From Nitrospirota bacterium (GTDB lineage Bacteria > Nitrospirota_A > Leptospirillia > Leptospirillales > Leptospirillaceae), in the NCBI GenBank assembly GCA_023480765.1, contig JAMCWZ010000051.1, positions 1 through 29,466 of the forward strand: DNA of 29,466 nucleotides, read 5' to 3'. Shown here piece by piece: positions 21,627-28,437 of this stretch. Position numbers and translations under genes: made by a program. How positions within the stretch are numbered: the stretch's first letter is position 1; every line of letters begins with the position of its first letter. The notes beneath the pieces are model-generated. The model made no database searches, was not told where the DNA came from, and saw only the letters and a list, made by a program, of their open reading frames with translations.

Positions 21627-24600
21627 ACAGCCGATTCCTTCTTCCGGATGACCCTACCCTCCGGCATGCGGTCATTGATGTTCGTTCGCGTGTCCGTCTG
21701 GCGATGGAACTCCTGCCGGATACCTGGCCGATGGATACCTTTATTCATCACAATCCACTCAATGGACTTGAGGATTTGTCCTTCGAAGAAGCCATCCGGA
21801 CGGGAGAGTCGCTGTTCGGGGGGAAAGGATATCCCGACGTCCAAACGATCCGTGAGAGCTTGAATCGCGGCAAAATAACGCTTGAAGACATGGAAGAGAC
21901 CTTCGAGAGGTTGTTCCCGACATCTTCGGGTCTCGAAGATGGAAAATCGCTGGTCGGTCCTGTGACGTTCGCCCGTTTTTCGCTTGCACAATATCTCCTT
22001 TCTCCAGGTCTCCCTCCCTTTTCTCCGGAGCCGGGAGATCCCAAAGACGTCGAATGGTGGAACGATCTTTTGCCCGGGATTTTCAAGAGTCTCGAACAGA
22101 TCGGAAGAACGCCGGACAGGATTGCCCTGAGAAAGGGGCTGGCGCGGTTTCGGGCCTTGCTCTTTGCCAACGGTGGAGAGTCTGAATCCGGCTTTTCGGA
22201 CGATGTTCCGGATCCCGAAGGCTCTGTCGAACGAATTGTTGGCTTTCCCGGAGAGGGATCCACATTTTCGAAGTGGATCGACCGCCTCTTCGGTACGTGC
22301 ATACATACCGAGATCAACGCTGTGCTTTCGGATGCCGCGGCGCTTTATCTGGATGAAGGTCAAGCTTTCTGGCCGGCACCCGGCCGGGAGCGCGGGTTCT
22401 ACAGGCTCATCCGGGAAAGATGGGCAACTCGCGTTGCAGCGCTTTCGGCTCATCCGGCCATGCCGAAGCTTTTTTCCGTTCTTCCCCCCTCGCCGGAAGA
22501 AACAATCTTGCGGGTTCTTGAATCCTGGGGGATTCCCCGTCAGGAATGGGTCGGCCTTTTTTCCCGGGAGTTTGCTGCGCTTCCCGGATGGTCCGGGGCT
22601 ATCAAATGGCGGGCGGACGAACATTCCGAAGAGGAAAGGCTTCCCTTTTCGATCGAACCGGTGGAATGGCTGGCCATTCGCCTGGCCCTCGAATCCGTGA
22701 TGGTCGGGGACGTTCTCTCGAACGCACTGAAGGTTGGACCTTCCCGTCATTCTCTCGCCACCTTTATGCAAACCAACGCGAGCGAATTCATCCTGCGCTA
22801 TTGGCGACGGGAGCCGTCCCTCCCCCTTTCTCTTGTACAGGACATTGACCGGCTCGCGGAGAGATCGGTGGTCTGGGGGCAGTTGAATCCGTATTGGGAA
22901 GGATTGTGGAAAAGAGCTCAAAGCTCCCGGAAACGGGCTTTCGATGAACGGATTCGGCTGGCATGGTCGGTCTTCAGAGCCTGGGCCTTTTGGGAGCCGG
23001 AAGGTCCGGTGGATTCCTGGACAACGCCTGAAGCTTTGGATGTCATTCGGAACTGGAACGTCAAAATCCCCAGTGAGCGTTTCGGCTACTGGGGCGTTCT
23101 GGCGATGGAAAAAAACTACCGGGACACTTTTATATCGATTCTGTCCACCCCCAGGACGAAGACGTCCTCCTCCCCGTCGTTTTCCCCGGATGTGCGTCCC
23201 GTCCGGGCTCAACTGCTGTTTTGTATAGACGTCCGTTCGGAGGGGATAAGGCGGCATCTTGAACGCATGGGAGTCTATGAAACCGCCGGTCTTGCAGGAT
23301 TTTTCGGTATTCCTATCCGGTTCAAAGGCTTTGGGGCAGACCATGTGCAGGTTCTGTCTCCGGCGATTCTTTCCCCACGCCATTTGCTGGCAGAAATTCA
23401 CCGACCCTACGAAGTGGGTGCGGTCCGCCTTTTTTTCCGTGGCCGGCGTTGGCTTCGCTGGTTGAGCCACCTCGTCCATGAAATGAAGAACAACATTGTC
23501 ACTCCGTATGTGTTTGTCGAAGCCATTGGCTGGATGTCCGGTCTTCCCCTCTTTGGAAAGACGTTTTTCCCGGGATGGTATCATCGTCTGGTATCACGCA
23601 CCGAACGGATGTTCGTGCCACCTATCGCCACCACGGTTCCTCTGGACAAGATTCCGGAAAAGGAGGCGAGGGATATTGTCCTTTCCGAAGAACGTGGCCT
23701 GATCCGTCAGGTTTTGTTCGGAAAGTACGGGAAAAAGGCCCGCTCTTTCCCGCAGACCGCCCTCGAAGAGTTTCGTTATCTTGTTCTTTCCGGTACCAGC
23801 CGGGCTACTGATGGCGGTGGCGCAGAAACAACACTGGGACGTCTGCTGGGGCTTTCGAGACAAGACGAGAACGAACTGGTCCGGGAACTGCGTGATGAGT
23901 ATCAACTGAAACCGAAACGTTCAGAAAGCCGCCTGGAAGAACTTTCCCGTATGGGACTGACGCCGTCGGAACAGGTGGCTTTTGCCGAAACAGCCCTTTC
24001 CCTGGCGGGACTTCATCAAGACTTTGCCCCACTGGTCGTATTCTTTGCGCACAAAAGCACGTCCGACAACAACCCCTATGAATCGGCCCTGGATTGCGGA
24101 GCCTGCGGAGGGCAGGACGGGTCCCCGAACGCGCGTGTCGCGGCCTCCCTTCTCAATCGCCCTTCCATCCGTCTGGCGCTCGAAAAGAAAGGGATCCGGA
24201 TCCCGGACACGACGTGGTTTCTGGCCGGAGTTCACGATACAACCACCGATACTTTCAGCCTCTATGATGGAGAAGATTGGCCAGTTACACACGAGATGGC
24301 CATCCGGGATCTTGTCGCCGACCTTCACCAGGCCGGTCTTTCCCTGGCGGCTGAAAGGCTTGACTCCTTTCCGGGCTCCTATCAGAAAAACAGCGGGGAC
24401 ATTTCGGCCCGTCTTTCTTCCCGTTCGCACGACTGGGCTGAAGTCCGGCCGGAATGGGGCCTGTCCGGAAACGCGGCTTTCCTGATCGGCCGGAGAAATC
24501 TGACCCATGGAATCGATCTGGGGGGAAGGGTCTTTCTCCAGGAATACAATTATTTGCTCGATCCGTCCGGAAAGATTCTGGAAACTCTTCTGTCGGGACC

Positions 24601-25048
24601 TCTCGTTGTCGGACGGTGGATCAGCCTTGAACATTATTTTTCAACAATCGACAATGACGTTTACGGAAGCGGCAGCAAGGTTTCTCATAATGTGGTCGGA
24701 CGATTCGGAGTGCAGTTTGGCAATGGCGGAGATCTGCGTATGGGGTTGCCCTGGCAGACCGTTTTCGATGAAGGAGTCAGCCGTCACGAGCCTATGAGGC
24801 TGTTGTGCGTGATTTGTGCTCCGAGGGAAAAAGTGGAGGGTGTTCTCGGCGGCAATCTGGCCCTCAGCGGACCGTTTGACCGGGGATGGGCGCAGCTCGT
24901 TGTCATGGACGCGCCTTCCGGCGTGTTCTATGAATACCGTCCGGGAACAGGATGGGTGGAATGGAGTCACAAAGCGATGAGGTTGTCCGGAGAGACCGTT
25001 TCCGGACGACCGGGGATGGAATGGGGGAAGCATCAATGGACGGCTTGA
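21623..25048 (+). CDS. dabA: DabA: zinc-dependent, carbonic-anhydrase-like subunit of DAB (DUF2309/UPF0753)
   Basis: 1141 residues from the ATG that overlaps the previous stop and follows AGGAGGAGGGAG; an upstream extension of the frame overlaps the preceding gene and is not used. DabA proteins resemble beta-carbonic anhydrases and, with DabB, convert CO2 to bicarbonate in one direction using membrane energy. All expected zinc/active-site residues are seen: C534 and D536 in LLFCIDVRSEGIRRHLE, H810 in VFFAHKSTSDNNPYES, and C825 in LDCGACGGQDGSPNARVAA. The H-to-C spacing of 15 equals that described for Halothiobacillus DabA2. The N-terminus LPDTWPMDTFIHHNPLNGLED is also typical. It is well above the roughly 800-residue shorter DabA class; the additional length lies mostly in the N-terminal half and between C534 and H810. 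No membrane helices are evident; it should be a peripheral cytoplasmic protein. Confidence 0.93.
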   Translation: MNSRFLLPDDPTLRHAVIDVRSRVRLAMELLPDTWPMDTFIHHNPLNGLEDLSFEEAIRTGESLFGGKGYPDVQTIRESLNRGKITLEDMEETFERLFPTSSGLEDGKSLVGPVTFARFSLAQYLLSPGLPPFSPEPGDPKDVEWWNDLLPGIFKSLEQIGRTPDRIALRKGLARFRALLFANGGESESGFSDDVPDPEGSVERIVGFPGEGSTFSKWIDRLFGTCIHTEINAVLSDAAALYLDEGQAFWPAPGRERGFYRLIRERWATRVAALSAHPAMPKLFSVLPPSPEETILRVLESWGIPRQEWVGLFSREFAALPGWSGAIKWRADEHSEEERLPFSIEPVEWLAIRLALESVMVGDVLSNALKVGPSRHSLATFMQTNASEFILRYWRREPSLPLSLVQDIDRLAERSVVWGQLNPYWEGLWKRAQSSRKRAFDERIRLAWSVFRAWAFWEPEGPVDSWTTPEALDVIRNWNVKIPSERFGYWGVLAMEKNYRDTFISILSTPRTKTSSSPSFSPDVRPVRAQLLFCIDVRSEGIRRHLERMGVYETAGLAGFFGIPIRFKGFGADHVQVLSPAILSPRHLLAEIHRPYEVGAVRLFFRGRRWLRWLSHLVHEMKNNIVTPYVFVEAIGWMSGLPLFGKTFFPGWYHRLVSRTERMFVPPIATTVPLDKIPEKEARDIVLSEERGLIRQVLFGKYGKKARSFPQTALEEFRYLVLSGTSRATDGGGAETTLGRLLGLSRQDENELVRELRDEYQLKPKRSESRLEELSRMGLTPSEQVAFAETALSLAGLHQDFAPLVVFFAHKSTSDNNPYESALDCGACGGQDGSPNARVAASLLNRPSIRLALEKKGIRIPDTTWFLAGVHDTTTDTFSLYDGEDWPVTHEMAIRDLVADLHQAGLSLAAERLDSFPGSYQKNSGDISARLSSRSHDWAEVRPEWGLSGNAAFLIGRRNLTHGIDLGGRVFLQEYNYLLDPSGKILETLLSGPLVVGRWISLEHYFSTIDNDVYGSGSKVSHNVVGRFGVQFGNGGDLRMGLPWQTVFDEGVSRHEPMRLLCVICAPREKVEGVLGGNLALSGPFDRGWAQLVVMDAPSGVFYEYRPGTGWVEWSHKAMRLSGETVSGRPGMEWGKHQWTA

Positions 25049-25380
25049 AGCTTTACACGGTCAAAAAAGTCGAGATCGTTGTCGGCGGAGAACATTTGAA
25101 ATTCGTCAAGACTCTTTTGGATGATGTCCGGGTTTCGGGGTATACGATCATCCCGAACATTTCGGGAAAAGGTCATAGCGGTTTCCACGAGGGACATCTG
25201 ATGTTCAACGATGTGAACACACTTGTCATGGTCATCACGGTGGTTCCGGAAACATGGGTGGAAACGATTCTGGCCGGACTGACTCCGCTGTTCGAGAGGT
25301 ATTCCGGGGTCGTGTTCGTTTCCGATGTGCAGGTCAGTCGCCGGGAATACTTTGGAGGAGATGCTTCCAAGACTCCCTGA
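25036..25380 (+). CDS. PII-like regulatory protein of the DAB operon
   Basis: 114 residues. I choose the ATG at 25036, preceded by GGGGAAG at good spacing and overlapping the end of dabA by 13 nt; the frame is open further upstream inside dabA. The pattern is PII/GlnB-like: VKKVEIVVGGEHLKFVKTLLDDVRVSGYTIIPNISGKGHSGFHEG gives the first beta-alpha-beta unit and a GKGHSG turn in place of the usual GxGRQKG T-loop base, then VMVITVVPETWVETILAGLTPLFERYSGVVFVSDVQV gives the second. The T-loop is short and lacks the uridylylated Tyr of GlnB. Such PII-like proteins beside DabA or other bicarbonate transporters (as SbtB beside SbtA) are thought to switch uptake in response to adenine nucleotides or bicarbonate. 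Its ligand here is unknown. Confidence 0.82.
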   Translation: MDGLKLYTVKKVEIVVGGEHLKFVKTLLDDVRVSGYTIIPNISGKGHSGFHEGHLMFNDVNTLVMVITVVPETWVETILAGLTPLFERYSGVVFVSDVQVSRREYFGGDASKTP

Positions 25381-25396
25381 CAGGGAGTCAGTTTTT
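25371..25396 (+). terminator. Terminator of the dab operon, overlapping both convergent stop codons
   Basis: GACTCCCT (25371-25378) pairs perfectly with AGGGAGTC (25382-25389) around a 3-nt GAC loop, followed by AGTTTTTG. The left arm contains the last codons and the start of the stop codon of the PII-like gene (TGA at 25378-25380); the right arm reaches into the stop codon of the MFS gene on the other strand (25388-25390). There is no T-run on the minus-strand exit, so it should stop mainly the + transcript. Confidence 0.75.
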
Positions 25397-26629
25397 GTTC
25401 TGACTGTCACCGCCAGGCGGCAGCACACGTCCGTGGAGGTTCTTATCCTTCCGGACAGACCAGCTCCTCTTGCCGGCGAGAAGAAGAAACGCCGGTGCCA
25501 GAATAATTGTATTCCTGGAGAAAGACCCGGGCGAGTCCTGCTCCCCGGCAAACCCGATCCGGCCGTCCACCCACCCGAAGAGAATGATTCCCAGCGCTCC
25601 GGCTGTCATCACGGTCAAATCCACATACCCCGACATCTGATTGAAGGTGTTGTCCTTCCCCGAACGCTCGGCCACCCATTTCAGGGACGCCATCCAGAAC
25701 AGTCCCGATGAGATGCCGTCCAGAATGGCGATTTCCAGAAGACCTTTCGCTGAAGGGGAAAATCCATAAAGAGCCATGCGGAGAGCAAGGGCTCCGGACG
25801 CCGTCACCAGGACGAGACGGGCCGAAGAGACCGATGTGTGACGGGATGTGGGGAGAGCCGTGACGACCATGAAGATCTCGGCGATGGCGGCGATCCAGGG
25901 GATCCAGCCGGGGTGGCGGGTGTTGGTCTTCATGTAGAGCTCGGCAAAAGGAAGGAGCGGGGCATTCACCAGGTGGAAAAAGAAGAAGGACAGGAGGACG
26001 AGTACTTCCTCCCTGTCCGGAAGGAGACGTGGCGGTGGAGGAGGATGGGTGTCTCCGTCTCCCGACGGTGTCGGCATGAGGAGTGGAGACATGGCGAGAA
26101 GAACCACGACCCAGAGAGCGGAGAAGGTTTTTCCGATCCCGATGGCGACGATAACTGCGCCGGCCAGAAGTCCCAGGGCGCCCAGAAAAAAATGATGCGC
26201 TCCGACGAACAGAAGAGGGGAAAACCGTTTTTTCTCAAGATCGGACTGTTTTTTGAGTCTCGCCAGTCCAAGAGGCAGAAAAGGGAGCCTCGCCAGGGCC
26301 AGGGCGAGTACGAGAAGAACCAGAGCGGCGGGAGACCGGGTGTGGGGAAGCAGGAAGAGCAAGGCCGGAAAAGCGAGCAACATGGCGACGAGCGGAATGT
26401 CGAACCGGTGACCGTGACTGTGGTCGAGCCATCGCCCAAGAGGAAGGCGTACCAGGAAGACAAGAATGTTTGAAATTCCCAGAACCAGGCCGATCGAGCT
26501 TTTGGTTAAACCGGCTTCCGCCAGGAAAATCGGAAAGTAGGGCCAGACAAATCCTCCCGCCATCCCGTTGACGAACAGCGCCGACAGGACGAATGCCGTC
26601 GGGGGTAATGACAGAAGGCGTTTCGCCAT
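25388..26629 (-). CDS. MFS transporter
   Basis: 413 residues with about 11-12 membrane helices in two halves. FVWPYFPIFLAEAGLTKSSIGLVLGISNILVFLVRLPLGRWLDHSHGHR gives helix 1, helix 2 and the loop 2-3 motif (here LGRWLDHSHGHR in place of the usual GxLaDRxGrR), and a Pro-rich linker PTPSGDGDTHPPPPPR joins the halves. I choose the start at 26629 because GGAGGAC lies right upstream; a start six codons earlier lacks a site. The resemblance is to general MFS_1 or nucleoside/sugar-type carriers, and I cannot name a substrate. It converges on the dab operon with only 7 nt between stops and diverges from bcsZ. A 21-nt stretch near its 3' end recurs in the intergenic region upstream. Confidence 0.8.
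   Translation of the reverse strand: MAKRLLSLPPTAFVLSALFVNGMAGGFVWPYFPIFLAEAGLTKSSIGLVLGISNILVFLVRLPLGRWLDHSHGHRFDIPLVAMLLAFPALLFLLPHTRSPAALVLLVLALALARLPFLPLGLARLKKQSDLEKKRFSPLLFVGAHHFFLGALGLLAGAVIVAIGIGKTFSALWVVVLLAMSPLLMPTPSGDGDTHPPPPPRLLPDREEVLVLLSFFFFHLVNAPLLPFAELYMKTNTRHPGWIPWIAAIAEIFMVVTALPTSRHTSVSSARLVLVTASGALALRMALYGFSPSAKGLLEIAILDGISSGLFWMASLKWVAERSGKDNTFNQMSGYVDLTVMTAGALGIILFGWVDGRIGFAGEQDSPGSFSRNTIILAPAFLLLAGKRSWSVRKDKNLHGRVLPPGGDSQNKN
25531..25551 (+). repeat. 21-nt direct repeat, copy 1 (inside the MFS gene)
   Basis: Begins GCGAGTCCTG and ends CCCCGGCAA; identical to 26926-26946 over all 21 bases, with flanks differing. In the MFS protein (minus strand) it encodes part of FAGEQDSPGSF. 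Confidence 0.7.
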
Positions 26630-26925
26630 ACATTGTCCTCCGGACATCCAGACAGGAGAAGAGACCCGGGCGTGTTGCCCCTCCTGCGAGGGGAAAAGGC
26701 ATTTGTATTGCTGTCCCCTTTGGGAAAGGATTCAAAGGACCGTCCTTCCCGGAAAACCGGGTTGATCTGGCTTCACGCTTCGCCTGTCGACAGAAAACCT
26801 ACGAAACTATCGGAGGATGTATCCGGAAGGCCCGATCATCCGAAACCTTCTTTCCAGAATACCGAAAAGTGCCGAAAGGGGAAACGAAATTCATTTTCTG
26901 AGAGAAAAACCGTCTTCGATAGCGT

Positions 26926-26946
26926 GCGAGTCCTGCTCCCCGGCAA
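26926..26946 (+). repeat. 21-nt direct repeat, copy 2 (intergenic)
   Basis: Identical to 25531-25551, same orientation, start-to-start distance 1395 nt. It lies about 20 nt upstream of the bcsZ -35 box. Confidence 0.7.
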
Positions 26947-26968
26947 CCGGTCGGGATACCTCCCCTTC

Positions 26969-26997
26969 TTGATCCTTGTCCTTATGTTGCCTATAAA
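26969..26997 (+). promoter_or_regulatory. Sigma70-type promoter of bcsZ
   Basis: TTGATC (26969-26974), a 17-base spacer and TATAAA (26992-26997) give 4/6 and 5/6 matches at ideal spacing. Transcription would start near 27004 with a leader of about 85 nt before the TTG start. Confidence 0.6.
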
Positions 26998-27088
26998 TTC
27001 AAAGCCGGACTCTTTTTGATGGTCGTGGCATCCCTTGCTGTTTTGACGGTTTCCGTCGACAGGAGGATAACGGAGAGGGTAAACCATC

Positions 27089-28258
27089 TTGAAACGGACA
27101 ACGATCTTTCTTGCAATGCTGTCCTGGCTGTTCCTTTTCGGAGCGGGGATCTCCTCGGCAGACGGGTTCCGCTCCGCATGGGACCATTACCGGTCCTGCT
27201 GCATCCAGCCGGATGGAAGGGTGATCGACCGGGGCCGCCAGAACATGACGACCAGCGAAGGAGAAGCCTACGCTCTCTTTTTTGCCCTTGTCCAAAACGA
27301 TCCGGTACTCTTCTCTCGCCTGCTCCGTTGGACCGGGAACAACCTTTCCCGTGGAGACCTGTCGCGTCATCTACCGGCGTGGCTCTGGGGGAGAGAGAAA
27401 AATGGAAAATGGGGCGTCATCGATGACAACTCGGCCACAGATGCGGATATTTGGCTCAGTTACGATTTGCTTGAAGGAGGAAGGCTCTGGCATCGACCGG
27501 ATTACGTTCGACTGGGGGAACGCCTGTCCCTTCTGATTTCCCGAAAGGATTTCGCCAATCTCCCGGGATTCGGATTTTTTCCTTTGGGCGGAGAACGGGG
27601 TTTCCATCCGGATCAGAGACTTTGGCGGACGAATCCCAGTTATTTCCCTCCATTTTTGATGCGCTTCATGGAGATCCGGTTGGGTGGGATGAAATGGGGA
27701 GGGCTTCCCCGGCGTTTTCTGGGACTGATGAAATCCGTCAGTCCTTGTGGATTCGTTCCGGACTGGGTGGTCTATGAGCCCGGGAAGGGATGGCGACGGG
27801 ATCCGGTGACCGGCCCCATCGGGTCCTATGATGCCATCCGGGTTTATCTCTGGGCGGGTATGACGTCTTCCCGGGATCCGGACGAACAAGCTCTTCTGAA
27901 TCGACTTCGAGGGTGGGTGCAAAAAAAGATCCCTTGGCCAACGCTATTTGTCAATACGAAGACCTGTTCCGCCTATGGAAAATTCCCGCCGGGATTTGCG
28001 GTTGCCTATCTTCCTTTCGTGCGTCGCCAGGGGCTTTCCTCTTTTCGCGAAGCCTACCGGATCTTCCTCTCTCGTCTTTGGGTGAAAAACGACACGGATT
28101 ATTACGATACCAATCTGTATCTGTTCGGGAAGGGGTTTCTCGAAAGACGGTTTGCCTTTGACGGAAAAGGCCGCCTCATTGTGGCCTGGGCGAAAAATGG
28201 GCAAAGCGGGCAGCCGGTTGATTCTCGGGAACGCAGAGAAAATTCTGGAAGGAGATGA
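27089..28258 (+). CDS. bcsZ: Periplasmic endo-1,4-beta-glucanase BcsZ (GH8 cellulase)
   Basis: 389 residues. A signal peptide (residues 1-24, TIFLAMLSWLFLFGAGISSADG) sends it to the periplasm. The GH8 motifs match BcsZ closely: DGRVIDRGRQNMTTSEGEAYALFFAL with general acid E57, LPAWLWGREKNGKWGVIDDNSATDADIW with D118, LWRTNPSYFPP, GFVPDWVVYEPGKGW, and SYDAIRVYLWAGM with D248 at the usual catalytic-base place. BcsZ trims beta-1,4-glucan during bacterial cellulose secretion. The start is TTG with GGAGAGGG upstream at slightly long spacing. No bcsA/B/C genes are adjacent, so cellulose synthase, if present, is elsewhere. No hairpin terminator was seen after the stop, and transcripts may run on into the antisense of the tRNA. 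Confidence 0.92.
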   Translation: MKRTTIFLAMLSWLFLFGAGISSADGFRSAWDHYRSCCIQPDGRVIDRGRQNMTTSEGEAYALFFALVQNDPVLFSRLLRWTGNNLSRGDLSRHLPAWLWGREKNGKWGVIDDNSATDADIWLSYDLLEGGRLWHRPDYVRLGERLSLLISRKDFANLPGFGFFPLGGERGFHPDQRLWRTNPSYFPPFLMRFMEIRLGGMKWGGLPRRFLGLMKSVSPCGFVPDWVVYEPGKGWRRDPVTGPIGSYDAIRVYLWAGMTSSRDPDEQALLNRLRGWVQKKIPWPTLFVNTKTCSAYGKFPPGFAVAYLPFVRRQGLSSFREAYRIFLSRLWVKNDTDYYDTNLYLFGKGFLERRFAFDGKGRLIVAWAKNGQSGQPVDSRERRENSGRR

Positions 28259-28289
28259 GGAGAGGGGGTTCCGAAACAGAATGAAAATG

Positions 28290-28363
28290 TGGCTGGGGGA
28301 CAGGGACTCGAACCCCGATAGACAGATCCAGAGACTGTCGTCCTGCCATTAGACGATCCCCCA
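28290..28363 (-). tRNA. tRNA-Gln (anticodon CTG)
   Basis: On the minus strand the acceptor TGGGGGA pairs perfectly with TCCCCCA, followed by discriminator G and an encoded CCA. The D-arm reads GTCT-AATGGC-AGGAC, the anticodon loop CTCTGGA gives CTG, and the T-arm contains GGTTCGAGTCC. The 74 nt include CCA. The anticodon stem is ACAGT/TCTGT, so its last pair is a T-T mismatch (31-39). It lies 74 nt downstream of the penicillin-binding protein gene on the same strand. Confidence 0.93.
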
Positions 28364-28374
28364 GTTTTTTCGTT

Positions 28375-28403
28375 ATTTTCTCGAAAACGTCCGGGAAAAT
28401 CAA
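28375..28403 (-). promoter_or_regulatory. Possible promoter of tRNA-Gln
   Basis: On the minus strand TTGATT (28403-28398), 17 bases, then GAAAAT (28380-28375), 4/6 matches in each box; start expected near 28368, five bases before the tRNA. Confidence 0.4.
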
Positions 28404-28437
28404 GGGGCACTTCTTTCGAAGGGGCGCCAGTCGTTGC

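Larger units (their letters stand above)
26648..27088. other. 441-base divergent intergenic region between MFS and bcsZ genes
   Basis: No convincing gene is seen. It holds a hairpin CCCCTC-CTGC-GAGGGG at 26678-26693 that would lie in the MFS leader, one copy of the 21-nt repeat, and a good sigma70-type promoter for bcsZ near the right end. The middle part (about 26700-26920) shows nothing I can name. Confidence 0.5.

Noticed and set aside
21437..23584. A 715-codon open frame on - opposite dabA
   Set aside because: The composition is Arg/Pro/Gly-rich with no motif, while the + frame carries the DabA signature residues; open antisense frames are common in GC-rich coding DNA.
25531..26946. tRNA or tRNA fragment at the 21-nt repeats
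   Set aside because: The bases before each copy cannot form the matching T-stem or any acceptor, so no tRNA is present; the likeness is limited to the repeat itself.
26593..27019. Overlapping + frames of 102 and 128 codons between the MFS gene and bcsZ
   Set aside because: Basic, Ser/Pro-rich sequence with no start signal; they run through the MFS leader and bcsZ promoter.
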